DNA from: CAYXVU01 sp964468725
GTDB taxonomy: Bacteria; Acidobacteriota; Blastocatellia; UBA7656
NCBI GenBank assembly: GCA_964468725.1
Contig: CAYXVU010000081.1
Location: 1-23,476, forward strand
Direction of reading: 5' to 3'
DNA: 23,476 nucleotides
How positions within the stretch are numbered: the first letter of the stretch is position 1; every line of letters begins with the position of its first letter. This document shows positions 9,895-17,855 of this stretch, piece after piece. Below the pieces are notes generated by a model. That model was given only the letters and a program-made list of their open reading frames with translations, made no database searches and was not told the origin of the DNA. Both the position numbers and the translations under genes were made by a program.

Positions 9895-10734
9895 GTGAGG
9901 AAACTGCCCGCCGGTTTCGTGGCGATTTTTTGTAGCCTGCTCTTTCTCCCATTCTATCTGCCTGCGAACGCCAGCGGGCAAACGTCGCCGTTGGTGGTTG
10001 GCGAAACCTTCACCCTTGAGTCTAAGGTTCTTAACGAAACCCGGCGCATCAATGTCTATCTGCCGCCCGGTTATGCGGACTCTTCGGACCTGCGCGTGCC
10101 GGTGCTCTACATGCCGGATGGCGGCATCGGCGAAGATTTTCTGCATGTGGCCGGACTGGTGCAGGTGTCAGTGGGCAATGGGACGATGCGACCATTTCTG
10201 CTGGTGGGAATTGAAAATACCGAGCGCCGTCGTGACCTGACCAGTCCGACGGAAAACGCTGAGGACAAAAAGATGGCGCCCCATGCGGGAGGCTCGCAAG
10301 CCTTCCGGCGATTCATCCGCAATGAGCTGATGCCGCAGGTGAAGCGGCGCTATCGCACGACCAATGAAACGGCCATCGTGGGCGAATCGCTCGCCGGATT
10401 CTTCGTTGTCGAGACTTTTCTTGTTGCCCCTGATCTATTCGACACCTACATCGCCTTCGACCCGAGTCTGTGGTGGAACGATCAAAGGTTGACGAAGAGC
10501 GCCGGTGAGCGACTGCGTGCGCAACCAAAGCTTGAGAAGACGCTCTATCTGGCGAGCAGTAGCGAAGACATTGCCGAGAGCAGGCCGCGCTTTATTGAAG
10601 TGCTTCGCCAAAATGCGCCCGCTGGTCTGCGCTGGCATTACCAAGAGATGCCGGAAGAGAAGCATTCGACGATCTATCATCCGGCTGCACTCAAAGCCTT
10701 TCGCAGCTTGTTCAAGCCCGCAGCCAACAAGTAG
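9895..10734 (+). CDS. secreted esterase D-like alpha/beta hydrolase
   Basis: This encodes 279 residues from the GTG at 9895, which follows AGGAGG (9880-9885) by 9 bases. That choice puts a clean signal peptide at the N-terminus: MRKLPAG, a hydrophobic core and a likely cut after PANASG near residue 28. Upstream ATG codons (9859, 9862) would bury the signal. The body matches the putative esterase family (PF00756/COG2819): RRINVYLPPGY (51-60), VPVLYMPDGG (68-77), nucleophile Ser165 in VGESLAGFF, and a late His257 (KHSTIYHP). It probably hydrolyses an ester or acts on a siderophore-like or sugar-ester substrate outside the cytoplasm. The acid residue cannot be fixed by eye. The gene stands alone between two small unknown genes. 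Confidence 0.88.
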   Translation: MRKLPAGFVAIFCSLLFLPFYLPANASGQTSPLVVGETFTLESKVLNETRRINVYLPPGYADSSDLRVPVLYMPDGGIGEDFLHVAGLVQVSVGNGTMRPFLLVGIENTERRRDLTSPTENAEDKKMAPHAGGSQAFRRFIRNELMPQVKRRYRTTNETAIVGESLAGFFVVETFLVAPDLFDTYIAFDPSLWWNDQRLTKSAGERLRAQPKLEKTLYLASSSEDIAESRPRFIEVLRQNAPAGLRWHYQEMPEEKHSTIYHPAALKAFRSLFKPAANK

Positions 10735-10794
10735 TAAAAGAGCGAAGATTGCTGTCGCCCGCGCCTGAAATCTTCATCACGATACGGAGGATTT

Positions 10795-11118
10795 ATGTCC
10801 TCACCACCCGATCAAGAGCCGCGCCACCTGCATTGTCGCATCTGTTCGCAACTGCGCGATTACGAAAACGGCCTGCAAACCGTCGGTCGCCCGGAAGAAG
10901 ACACCTTCGTGCCGAGGGCTGCCTATGAATTGGTGACGGTGAAAGAACTGAACCCGCCCGGCGATACCTACGTGAAGCAATGCCCGGAATGCGCCACCTA
11001 TTATCTTTACGATGTCATCTATGAGTATGTGGTATTTGGCAGCGAAGATGAGCAGACGCTTAAACGATTGACGGATGAAAAAGCGGCAAAGTATTTAGCG
11101 CAGCCCGTCCGCGAGTGA
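10795..11118 (+). CDS. small hypothetical protein with two CxxC pairs
   Basis: This encodes 107 residues. The ribosome site GGAGG (10786-10790) lies 4 bases before ATG 10795. Two cysteine pairs, Cys14/Cys17 (CRIC) and Cys63/Cys66 (CPEC), are placed to form one zinc-binding site. The C-terminal half is acidic (FGSEDEQTLKRLTDEKAAKY). There is no signal peptide or membrane segment. The order CxxC, 45 residues, CxxC is that of a zinc ribbon with a long inserted beta region. Function is unknown; a nucleic-acid or protein-binding role is possible. It is followed by a convergent gene. Confidence 0.75.
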   Translation: MSSPPDQEPRHLHCRICSQLRDYENGLQTVGRPEEDTFVPRAAYELVTVKELNPPGDTYVKQCPECATYYLYDVIYEYVVFGSEDEQTLKRLTDEKAAKYLAQPVRE

Positions 11119-11219
11119 TGCTGCTCAGTGCGGCAGAGCATTACGAAAGAGTAACCGAAGAGAAGGCTTCGCTCAGAGTCGTCGGTTGATTGCTCCTGCC
11201 AATCATAAACAGTCCAACC

Positions 11220-11714
11220 TTACTTTTTAGAAGTACTATGCAGATCGCGTTGGCCGGTTGACTGGCCCGGTTCGACTTCGACGGCGACGCCGTGCGCGAA
11301 GACCAATTCGCCGCCCAACCAGCCCGAAAAGCCTACCAGCAACATTCCCAAACTCGAAAGCAGAAACGGAACCAGCGCCGTATCGCCGATCAGCCCTTTG
11401 CCCGCCTCGGTTCGCAACCAAAAATTGACCGCGTAGACGGTGACGGTCGTGAGCGTCACGCCGAAATGCCAATGGGCGATGCGGAGAACGGTTTCATCAT
11501 TGAGCGAGACGTAATCCACAAAGCCCGGAATAGCTGCCGCCAGTGCGCCAATCAACCCGGCTGCCAAGTTGTAAAAGGCCAGCGTGCCCCATAACTCGTC
11601 GCCTCGCCAAATGTGCAAGACATCGAACGCGAATGCCGCCGCCCACAATCCGATGGGCAAGGCGACACTCATCGGATGTAGCGGGTGTTTGCCAATTCGC
11701 GCGGGCGTTCGCAT
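11220..11714 (-). CDS. DUF2231 family membrane protein
   Basis: This encodes 164 residues from the ATG at 11712-11714 (MRTPARIGKHPLHPMSVALP), with AAGGA upstream. An ATG 19 codons earlier would overlap the preceding small gene and is not needed. The PLHPM motif followed by four hydrophobic segments (about 17-35, 45-65, 84-100 and 112-131) and the conserved GFVDY and HWHFG stretches are characteristic of DUF2231. The family is of unknown function; its members are integral membrane proteins, and some are predicted to be related to haem or redox membrane domains. Here it lies 40 bases behind a 56-residue membrane protein on the same strand, and the two likely form an operon. Confidence 0.85.
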   Translation of the reverse strand: MRTPARIGKHPLHPMSVALPIGLWAAAFAFDVLHIWRGDELWGTLAFYNLAAGLIGALAAAIPGFVDYVSLNDETVLRIAHWHFGVTLTTVTVYAVNFWLRTEAGKGLIGDTALVPFLLSSLGMLLVGFSGWLGGELVFAHGVAVEVEPGQSTGQRDLHSTSKK

Positions 11715-11754
11715 GGGCGTGGTTCCTTGCCAGATGACGCACGGTGCGGCTCGT

Positions 11755-11925
11755 TTATTGCCGCGCCGCATAGAGGATCAAGCCCACCAGCGCAATCGCA
11801 GCTACCAATGCGTGTACGACGATGAGGGCTTTGGGCGCAGGCTTATTGCGAAAGTGAAACGACGCTAAGACGAAACCGCCGAGTGCGGCAACGACGAACA
11901 GCACGATAATCACAGTCAGCGACAT
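11755..11925 (-). CDS. 56-residue two-helix membrane protein
   Basis: This encodes 56 residues, beginning MSLTVIIVLFVVAALGG at the ATG at 11923-11925 and ending ILYAARQ at TAA (11755-11757). A near-perfect ribosome site (AAAGGAGGT) precedes it by 6 bases. Two hydrophobic helices (about 3-22 and 33-53) are separated by a short basic loop (FHFRNKPAPK). No family is recognised. It is the first gene of a pair with the DUF2231 gene, so the two probably work in the same membrane. It is short enough to be missed by a length cut-off. Confidence 0.75.
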   Translation of the reverse strand: MSLTVIIVLFVVAALGGFVLASFHFRNKPAPKALIVVHALVAAIALVGLILYAARQ

Positions 11926-11979
11926 AGAACGACCTCCTTTTTGATGCTCCGAACATAACGCAAAGTCGGTCGGCAGTAA

Positions 11980-11993
11980 GTTAGCTAGCTAAC
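11980..11993. promoter_or_regulatory. 14-bp perfect palindrome, possible operator
   Basis: GTTAGCTAGCTAAC is a perfect palindrome. It lies 55 bases upstream of the 56-residue membrane gene and within the same promoter region. The sequence does not match the classic Crp or Fnr half-sites, so the adjacent Crp/Fnr regulator is not an obvious ligand. Confidence 0.5.
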
Positions 11994-12138
11994 AAATCGG
12001 TGAGAAAGATTCGCAGGTGCGTAAGAAGAGAAGTCGCCTCCAATCGTGCCAACCTGTGCGATTCATTCGTGAGCGGTGTCGCAAATTCGCACGCTTCGCG
12101 GTTCGTAGGTTTTGCCCTCGATGCCCTGGCAAGCAGCG

Positions 12139-12882
12139 TTAGGCTTGACCAGCTTGTTTCTCTTGTTTATGGATGGGCGAGGCGGGAGCGTCTTGCTCTG
12201 CAAGGTAGGCGACGAGTGCGCGGCGATTGATCGTCAGCTTGCCTTTACGCGAATAATCAATTAGCCCGCGCTGACGCAAACGACTGAGCACGGTCGAAAC
12301 GACTTCGCGTCTGGCCGAAACCATCTGCGCCAACTCTTCTTGGGTGATGTATTGCGACAATTCGACGCCACCGGCGCTCTCTTGCCCGAATTCATCGGCA
12401 AGCCGGAGCAAGGCTTTGGCCAATCGCTCCGGCAGATTGTCGAATGAGAATTCGCAGATGATCTGATGCGCCCGCGACAATCGCTGACACACCGAAACCA
12501 AAAAATTGTACATCGCTACTTGATTCGTTTGCAGATGTTGGATGAGTTCTTCGAATTGGATTTCGACGATTTCGCAGGTCTGCATAGCGACGGCCATCTC
12601 ATTGCGGCTGCCTTCGCACAGGCAGAATTCGCCGAAAATCTCGCCCGCTTTATGGACGTTCAAAATAATCTCTTTGCCATCTTCAGAAATGGCGCTCAGC
12701 TTGACCAACCCTTGATGCAGATAATAGACGCTGCGCGCGCGGTCACCGATGGCATAAATAATTTGACCGGGGGGCAAGGTTTGTGGCGGACGGTTGGTCA
12801 ACTGTTCGCACAATCCGCCCTGAAAGACGCTCGAAAGGGCTTGGCATTCATGGTGATCCGAAAGGCTCATCATCGGTTGCAT
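12139..12882 (-). CDS. Crp/Fnr-family transcription regulator
   Basis: This encodes 247 residues. The N-terminal half (about 30-150) is a cyclic-nucleotide-binding-type beta roll, with GQIIYAIGD (39-47), VYYLHQGLVKL (52-62) and GEIFGEFCLCEG (80-91). The C-terminal half has a Crp-type winged helix: YITQEELAQMVSARREVVSTV (178-198) then LRQRGLIDYSRKGKLTI. Several cysteines are present (13, 25, 87, 89, 103, 132, 143) but not in the Fnr spacing, so an iron-sulfur cluster of the Fnr type is not supported. The effector is unknown. The start at 12882 has a poor ribosome site; ATG codons at 12873 and 12870 are alternatives. It is followed, 213 bases on, by the small membrane/DUF2231 pair on the same strand. 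Confidence 0.92.
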   Translation of the reverse strand: MQPMMSLSDHHECQALSSVFQGGLCEQLTNRPPQTLPPGQIIYAIGDRARSVYYLHQGLVKLSAISEDGKEIILNVHKAGEIFGEFCLCEGSRNEMAVAMQTCEIVEIQFEELIQHLQTNQVAMYNFLVSVCQRLSRAHQIICEFSFDNLPERLAKALLRLADEFGQESAGGVELSQYITQEELAQMVSARREVVSTVLSRLRQRGLIDYSRKGKLTINRRALVAYLAEQDAPASPIHKQEKQAGQA

Positions 12883-12909
12883 ACCTGAGTCGTTGAAAGA
12901 TTGTGTCAG

Positions 12910-13704
12910 TTACGGTTTAACCGCTATAAAGCGCAAGCGAACATAATCGGCAGACCAGCCTCCGTCGCCGTATAGCAGCGGCCTCAACTCCTCTTCGACT
13001 TCTCTGATGATCTCGTCGCGCAAAGGCGGCGGCACTGTGCCAATGAATTTATCCCCGAACATGGCAATCCAGTTTCGCAACCCGTGCTCACCCTCTTCGA
13101 GCGGCGTCATCCTGTCGAAGTGCCAGGCTTGGCGCACGCGAAAGCCTTGTCGTTCGAGCCGCATCGCGTACTCACCAATCGAAGGGAAGAAGAGGAGGCT
13201 CTCTTCTTGCAGCGGGGCATAGCCGCGCGCTGCAACCGCGCGGTTGATGGCTCCGTGAATGGCTGTGAGATTGCCTTTACCGCCCATCTCGGCAACGAAG
13301 CGACCAGCGGGTTTCAAGGCGCGATAGACGCAGGCGATGACCTCATCCGGTTTCGTCATCCAGTGCAGCGCGGCATTCGAGAAGACGGCATCGAACGGTT
13401 GGTCGAAGCGGAAATTCATACCGTCGCCGACTTCGAAGCGAATCTGCGGATAGTAGCGCCGCGCTTCTTCGATCATCTGCGGCGAATGATCGAGGCCGAT
13501 AACCTCAATCGGATGCGCAGCGATTTGCCGGGTGAGATGGCCTGTGCCGCACCCTAGATCGAGAATGCGCTCGCCTGCTTCAGGTGCAAGCAGCTTGACC
13601 AAATCCGCTGCGGACTTCCAGACGAACGAATGGCGATTGTCATAAAGCGATGTGTCCCATTGCTTCTCTTGCGAAGCCGTACGATCAAGCGGTTCGTTCG
13701 TCAT
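12910..13704 (-). CDS. class I SAM-dependent methyltransferase (trans-aconitate methyltransferase-like)
   Basis: This encodes 264 residues. The ATG at 13702-13704 follows a ribosome site (AGAGGAGAG). Motif I is ILDLGCGTGHL (47-57), followed by the acidic end of strand 2, VIGLDHSPQMI (68-78), then FDAVFSNAALHWM (104-116). This arrangement, and the N-terminal segment QWDTSLYDNRHSFV, is typical of Tam/UbiE-like methyltransferases. The protein should transfer a methyl group from S-adenosylmethionine to a small organic acid or similar substrate in the cytoplasm; the exact substrate is not readable. Its stop is 27 bases before the Crp/Fnr start, so the two are probably one transcript. Confidence 0.9.
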   Translation of the reverse strand: MTNEPLDRTASQEKQWDTSLYDNRHSFVWKSAADLVKLLAPEAGERILDLGCGTGHLTRQIAAHPIEVIGLDHSPQMIEEARRYYPQIRFEVGDGMNFRFDQPFDAVFSNAALHWMTKPDEVIACVYRALKPAGRFVAEMGGKGNLTAIHGAINRAVAARGYAPLQEESLLFFPSIGEYAMRLERQGFRVRQAWHFDRMTPLEEGEHGLRNWIAMFGDKFIGTVPPPLRDEIIREVEEELRPLLYGDGGWSADYVRLRFIAVKP

Positions 13705-13955
13705 CGGGTGCTCTCCTCTAGCCTTACAAAAGCGAGTGTAGCACAGCGATTATGTGAACTTGAAATAGTCCTCTTTGATTGACACCTCGCGCCGGGGGGA
13801 TTAGTCTTCCAAGCGAACACAACGACAGCTTGCTATCTGTCAGCAGATGCCATACCGTATAGCCCCTTTGCTGCGGCCAAGCTGTGATTCTCCCAAGCCT
13901 CCGAAGCGATTACCGTGTGCAAGCCGGTTATTTTGGCGCGATGAGTTGACCCGAT

Positions 13956-16865
13956 ATGAGCAATCTTTGGCGGAGAGTTTTGTTGCGGGCTGCGTTGCTG
14001 ACGGCGCTGGTATCGTTGGGCGTTGTAGAGGCGAACGCCACGACGATTTCGAAACCATCGGACGACGAAATGGTTATCGGCGCGCGCGCTATCGTGCGCG
14101 GCAAAGTCTTATCGGTCAGCGCGGCGCTCGACCCTGAGCAAAATCGCATCTTCACCTATATCACGATCAAAGTGCGCGAAGTCTGGAAAGGCGGCCTCAC
14201 CGAAAAACGCCTCGTATTGAAAGAGGAAGGCGGGCGGCTTGCCGATCAAGGCAGCATCGTCTATGGCACGCCGCAGTATGTGGCGGGTGAGAGCGTGTTG
14301 CTCTATCTCGATACTTGGCGCGACGGCAGCTTCCGCACCCATCAACTCTTCTTAGGCAAGTTTTCGCTTTATGAAGATCGTGACAGCGGCCGACTGATGG
14401 TCAAGCGCGCGGCAGCCGATTGCCATGTGGTGATGCTGCCCGGTCAGGCATCGCGCGGCACGGCGACGGAAGAGATGGAACTGGCCGCATACCGCGCTAT
14501 GATTCAAGGGCGCGTGCAAGCCACCTATGCGCGTTCGCGCGCTTTCGAAGAAGCCAACTATGCGGGCATCCCAATGCGCGCTGCGCCTTCCGAATATGGC
14601 GCGCAAGCGCGTAGCGGCGGCTTGCAACCGCAATTCGCTTTGTACAATAACACGCAACCGCCGCGCTGGTTCGAGCCGGACAGCGGCAGACCGGTCATCT
14701 TTTCCGTCAACCCCGCAGGCAGCCCGAATGCGCAGATTCGCAATGATATTACGGCGGCGATGAATGCCTGGTCGAATGTCGAAGGATGTACCTTGCGGTT
14801 GGTAGAAGGCGGCGTGACCGAAGCTTGCACCAATCGCAACAACGTGAATGTCATCTCCTTTAATGACTGCGACGGGAGATTTTTGCCAACCGAAGAATGC
14901 TCGCGCATCGTGGCGCTCGGCGGGCTGCGGTGGACAACTTCGCAAAGCAAGATCGTAAACGGCACGCTGTTTTATCGGGCGACTTCGGCCTTCATCGCTT
15001 TCAATCCCTATTCGTTTTGCAGTTTTGAAAACCATTGTGACGTGCAAGAAATCACGACTCACGAGATCGGTCACACGCTCGGACTGGGGCATTCGCAATT
15101 TGCCGATGCGACGATGTTCTCGTCAGCCCATTTCGATGGGCGCTGCGCGGCGCTGCGTGCTGATGATGAGGAGGGGATACGGTTCGTTTATCCGGTCGAA
15201 GACGGCGGCAGCAGCCCGCTGGAATTTGCGACCGAATCGGAGCTGCCGGATGGCTTGTTCGGCACCTACTATTTTCAAGTCGTCATTGCCAAAGGTGGGC
15301 GGCTGCCTTATACCTTCGGCGTTGTTCCCGGTCTGGGTCGAGTGCCAAGCGGGATGAGTTCCACAACGCGCGGTCATATCAGCGGCTTTGCGGCTGCCGA
15401 AGGAACGTTCAATTTCACCATGCAAGTCCGCGATGGCAACGGCGCAGTGGTCGAAAAGCCATTCTCGATTCGCATCCGCCCGCGCGCGCCAGGATTCGAT
15501 TCGCACTTTACCACGCAAAGCGTGCCGATGATGGTGCAAGCGGGGCAATCGTTCGCTGTCAATCTACAATGGCTGAATACCGGCACGCCCGCTTGGGATG
15601 GCAATTTCGGTTTTCGTCTCAACTCAGCGAATCCGTCAGGCAATACTACTTGGGGAGCGGATCGCATTCTCTTGGCGGATTACTTTGTGGCCAGCGGTCA
15701 GAGCCTCGACGTATCGTTTAACTTGACCGCACCAACTGCGCCGGGAACCTACAATTTCCAATGGCAATTGTTTAACGATGGAATTGGCCTTTTCGGCGAA
15801 CCATCGGCAAATATCGCCATCACGGTTGCGGCGACCGGAACCGCGCCGTCTGTCACAAGTCCGGCGATTCTCGATGGAGCGGTTGGCCTCGCCTTTTCGC
15901 ATCAACTGATGGTGACGGGCGGCAGCGCGCCCTTTACTTGGTCGCTGATTGAGGGCACGCTGCCTGCTGGCCTAATGTTCAACCCTGCAAACGGCTTGCT
16001 GTCCGGCACGCCGACAGCGACCGGCGCGACGGCACTCACTGTGCAGGTGCGCGATTCACAATCGCGCACAGCGCAGAAGATCATCACGATCAATATCTTG
16101 CCGCCGTCCTTGATAATTACAACAGCCGCTCTCCCTTCTGTCACCCGCGGCGTAGTTTACAACCAAGCCTTGTCAGCGACCGGCGGCACACAGCCTTATA
16201 CCTGGTCGCTGCTTTCGGGGGCGTTGCCTGCGGGATTGACATTGACGGGCAATACGATTACGGGCACGCCGACAACAGCCGGAACCGCGAACTTCACGGT
16301 GCGCGTGACGGATGCAACGTCGCGCACTGCGCAACGGGACTATGCCATAACCGTAATTCCGACGACCTTGTCCCTTGAGGTTGCGCCGCTGCTGGAAACG
16401 TTGATGGGCAGTGCCTTCAGCTATCAGCCTGCGGCGTCGGGGGGGACATTGCCCTACACCTGGTCAGTTGCTTCGGGGGCGTTGCCTGCGGGCTTGAGTT
16501 TGAACGCCGGGACGGGTGCGATTACCGGCACTCCGACAACGAGCGGGACGTTTACGGTCAATTTGCTGGTGCGCGACCAATCGGCACAGAGCGCAATGGG
16601 GCAATTGCAACTGAAGGTGCTTGATCCGGCGACCGTGCCGGTGATTACGAAAGTGGTCTACAAGCCGGGAAAGAAATTGACCGTCGAAGGCGAGCGCTTT
16701 CACCGCAACGCCGTGCTGATGATTAACGCCAGCACGCCGAAAGTTAAATTTAAGAAGGGCGTACTGGTGATCAAAAGCCTCACCCTCGCGCCGGGGCGAC
16801 ACGAAATCCGCGTCATCAATCCCGACAACGTCTCTTCACTAGTGTTTGTCTTGACTGTTGTGTGA
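13956..16865 (+). CDS. secreted matrixin-type metalloprotease with Ig-like repeats
   Basis: This encodes 969 residues, starting at ATG 13956 with a poor ribosome site. A signal peptide spans about 1-28 (hydrophobic core 9-25, ending EANATT). Residues 35-160 form a domain of unknown fold seen in similar proteins. The metzincin motif HEIGHTLGLGH (369-379) gives zinc ligands His369, His373 and His379 with catalytic Glu370; Met387 in ATMFSS is a likely Met-turn. Cys-rich segments (278-315 and 355-361) may form disulfides. Residues about 515-625 resemble the NBR1-type Ig domain (LQWLNTGTPAW). Three He_PIG-like repeats follow (about 635-714, 720-800 and 805-890), each with LPAGL and ITGTP or LSGTP signatures. 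Residues 895-969 look like an IPT/TIG domain. It probably cleaves extracellular protein or adheres to surfaces. Confidence 0.92.
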   Translation: MSNLWRRVLLRAALLTALVSLGVVEANATTISKPSDDEMVIGARAIVRGKVLSVSAALDPEQNRIFTYITIKVREVWKGGLTEKRLVLKEEGGRLADQGSIVYGTPQYVAGESVLLYLDTWRDGSFRTHQLFLGKFSLYEDRDSGRLMVKRAAADCHVVMLPGQASRGTATEEMELAAYRAMIQGRVQATYARSRAFEEANYAGIPMRAAPSEYGAQARSGGLQPQFALYNNTQPPRWFEPDSGRPVIFSVNPAGSPNAQIRNDITAAMNAWSNVEGCTLRLVEGGVTEACTNRNNVNVISFNDCDGRFLPTEECSRIVALGGLRWTTSQSKIVNGTLFYRATSAFIAFNPYSFCSFENHCDVQEITTHEIGHTLGLGHSQFADATMFSSAHFDGRCAALRADDEEGIRFVYPVEDGGSSPLEFATESELPDGLFGTYYFQVVIAKGGRLPYTFGVVPGLGRVPSGMSSTTRGHISGFAAAEGTFNFTMQVRDGNGAVVEKPFSIRIRPRAPGFDSHFTTQSVPMMVQAGQSFAVNLQWLNTGTPAWDGNFGFRLNSANPSGNTTWGADRILLADYFVASGQSLDVSFNLTAPTAPGTYNFQWQLFNDGIGLFGEPSANIAITVAATGTAPSVTSPAILDGAVGLAFSHQLMVTGGSAPFTWSLIEGTLPAGLMFNPANGLLSGTPTATGATALTVQVRDSQSRTAQKIITINILPPSLIITTAALPSVTRGVVYNQALSATGGTQPYTWSLLSGALPAGLTLTGNTITGTPTTAGTANFTVRVTDATSRTAQRDYAITVIPTTLSLEVAPLLETLMGSAFSYQPAASGGTLPYTWSVASGALPAGLSLNAGTGAITGTPTTSGTFTVNLLVRDQSAQSAMGQLQLKVLDPATVPVITKVVYKPGKKLTVEGERFHRNAVLMINASTPKVKFKKGVLVIKSLTLAPGRHEIRVINPDNVSSLVFVLTVV

Positions 16866-16974
16866 GAGTTCGAGTGTCGGGCAAGGCGCAGGCGACAGGT
16901 GGCCTGACGCGAGCGGCAGACGATGTGCTAGTATGACAAGGTAATTGGATATTTGTATTGGAGGGTGAAGGAGC

Positions 16975-17223
16975 ATGCCGATTTATGAGTACGTTTGTGG
17001 AAAGTGCGGCGATCACATCGAAGTGATGCAGAAGGTCAGCGATGCGCCACTCAAAAAATGTCAAAAGTGCCGCGGCAAATTAGAAAAGATGATTTCACGC
17101 ACCAGTTTTCAACTCAAAGGGTCAGGTTGGTATGCCACCGATTATTCGGGCAAATCTGCGGCAGAGAAGAAAGAGAAGCCGGAGAAGAAGACCGAGAGCA
17201 AACCGGCTGCGACCGAAAGTTAG
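16975..17223 (+). CDS. FmdB-family zinc ribbon protein
   Basis: This encodes 82 residues. The ribosome site AAGGAG (16968-16973) precedes ATG 16975 closely, within a longer purine run (GGAGGGTGAAGGAG). The family's N-terminal signature MPIYEYVCGKCG is complete. Cys8/Cys11 and Cys29/Cys32 form a zinc ribbon. The tail (61-82) is Lys/Glu-rich and disordered. The FmdB family takes its name from a putative regulator of formamidase genes, but its molecular role is not established for most members. It is a single gene with its own downstream terminator. GCTAGTAT at 16927-16934 may be part of its promoter. Confidence 0.92.
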   Translation: MPIYEYVCGKCGDHIEVMQKVSDAPLKKCQKCRGKLEKMISRTSFQLKGSGWYATDYSGKSAAEKKEKPEKKTESKPAATES

Positions 17224-17272
17224 AGCCTTGGGGTATTCATTTAGACGATTTCCATTCGTACACTCCCTTTGC

Positions 17273-17297
17273 AAAAGCCAGCCCGATGCTGGCTTTT
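17273..17297 (+). terminator. rho-independent terminator after the zinc ribbon gene
   Basis: AAAAGCCAGC (17273-17282) and GCTGGCTTTT (17288-17297) pair over all ten positions around a CCGAT loop. A run of T follows (17300-17305). It lies 50 bases after the zinc ribbon stop. Confidence 0.9.
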
Positions 17298-17515
17298 CAT
17301 TTTTTGTTGCCGGTCGGGAATGAATGAGGGCATCGGGGCGATTTCCATTCATGCGAGAAAGCTCTCCGCAAGTTTACAGAGGTGGTCGCGTTCTTCCTTT
17401 TGAAGGTAAGCGGTAAGAAAAACCAACTTCAAAGAAGGCTCGCGCATCTTATCGGAGCGACTTTGAAAACTGATTGACGCTGAGTTACGTAAGAATACAA
17501 AGAAAGGAGTTCATG

Positions 17516-17776
17516 ATGGCTAGTTTCCGGGATCCGAAAATCACCTTTTCCCCGACTGAAGTCATTGAGCGGCTCCTTGAGATCACAGATTATTACGGCC
17601 ACAAACCCGTTCTGTACATTTCATCGAGCGACGACCTGGCAAGTTATCTGGATTCGTTAGGCTTCGATGTCTACAGCCTGACGACCGATACGAGCGAGGC
17701 TTTCAAGACGACGGCTCGCAGTGTTTCGGTTATGCCCAACGGTTGCCGATCACATCAGAGCGTGACCACTCACTAA
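17516..17776 (+). CDS. hypothetical protein of 86 residues
   Basis: This encodes 86 residues from ATG 17516. The ribosome site AAGGAG (17504-17509) is spaced 6 bases from this ATG and only 3 from the one at 17513, so the second is preferred. The peptide begins MASFRDPKITFSPTEVIERL and contains GHKPVLYISSSDDLASYL. This looks like a small alpha/beta fold with one buried strand (PVLYIS). It has no signal or membrane segment and one cysteine near the end. The C-terminal 25 residues are low in hydrophobic content. No family is recognised. It stands alone between two terminators. Confidence 0.65.
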   Translation: MASFRDPKITFSPTEVIERLLEITDYYGHKPVLYISSSDDLASYLDSLGFDVYSLTTDTSEAFKTTARSVSVMPNGCRSHQSVTTH

Positions 17777-17790
17777 CGCAGTTAAAATCA

Positions 17791-17830
17791 AACGGCAGAA
17801 GCGCAAGTTGTCCCTTGCGTTTCTGCCGTT
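17791..17830. terminator. strong bidirectional hairpin between convergent genes
   Basis: The arms at 17791-17807 (AACGGCAGAAGCGCAAG) and 17814-17830 pair over 17 positions, with one G-U, around a six-base loop. The plus-strand tail is T-rich (TCTCTTTT), and the other strand ends in a T-rich tract (TTGATTTTAAC). It can therefore stop both the 86-residue gene and the convergent TPR gene. Confidence 0.9.
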
Positions 17831-17855
17831 TCTCTTTTCGAAATCTGGTTGTCGC

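Noticed and set aside
12139..12882. Crp/Fnr protein as an oxygen-sensing Fnr with an iron-sulfur cluster
   Set aside because: Seven cysteines are present but not in the Fnr N-terminal spacing.
14352..15098. 248-codon open frame on the minus strand
   Set aside because: It is antisense to the matrixin gene, including its zinc site, and its product is Arg/His-rich without a family.
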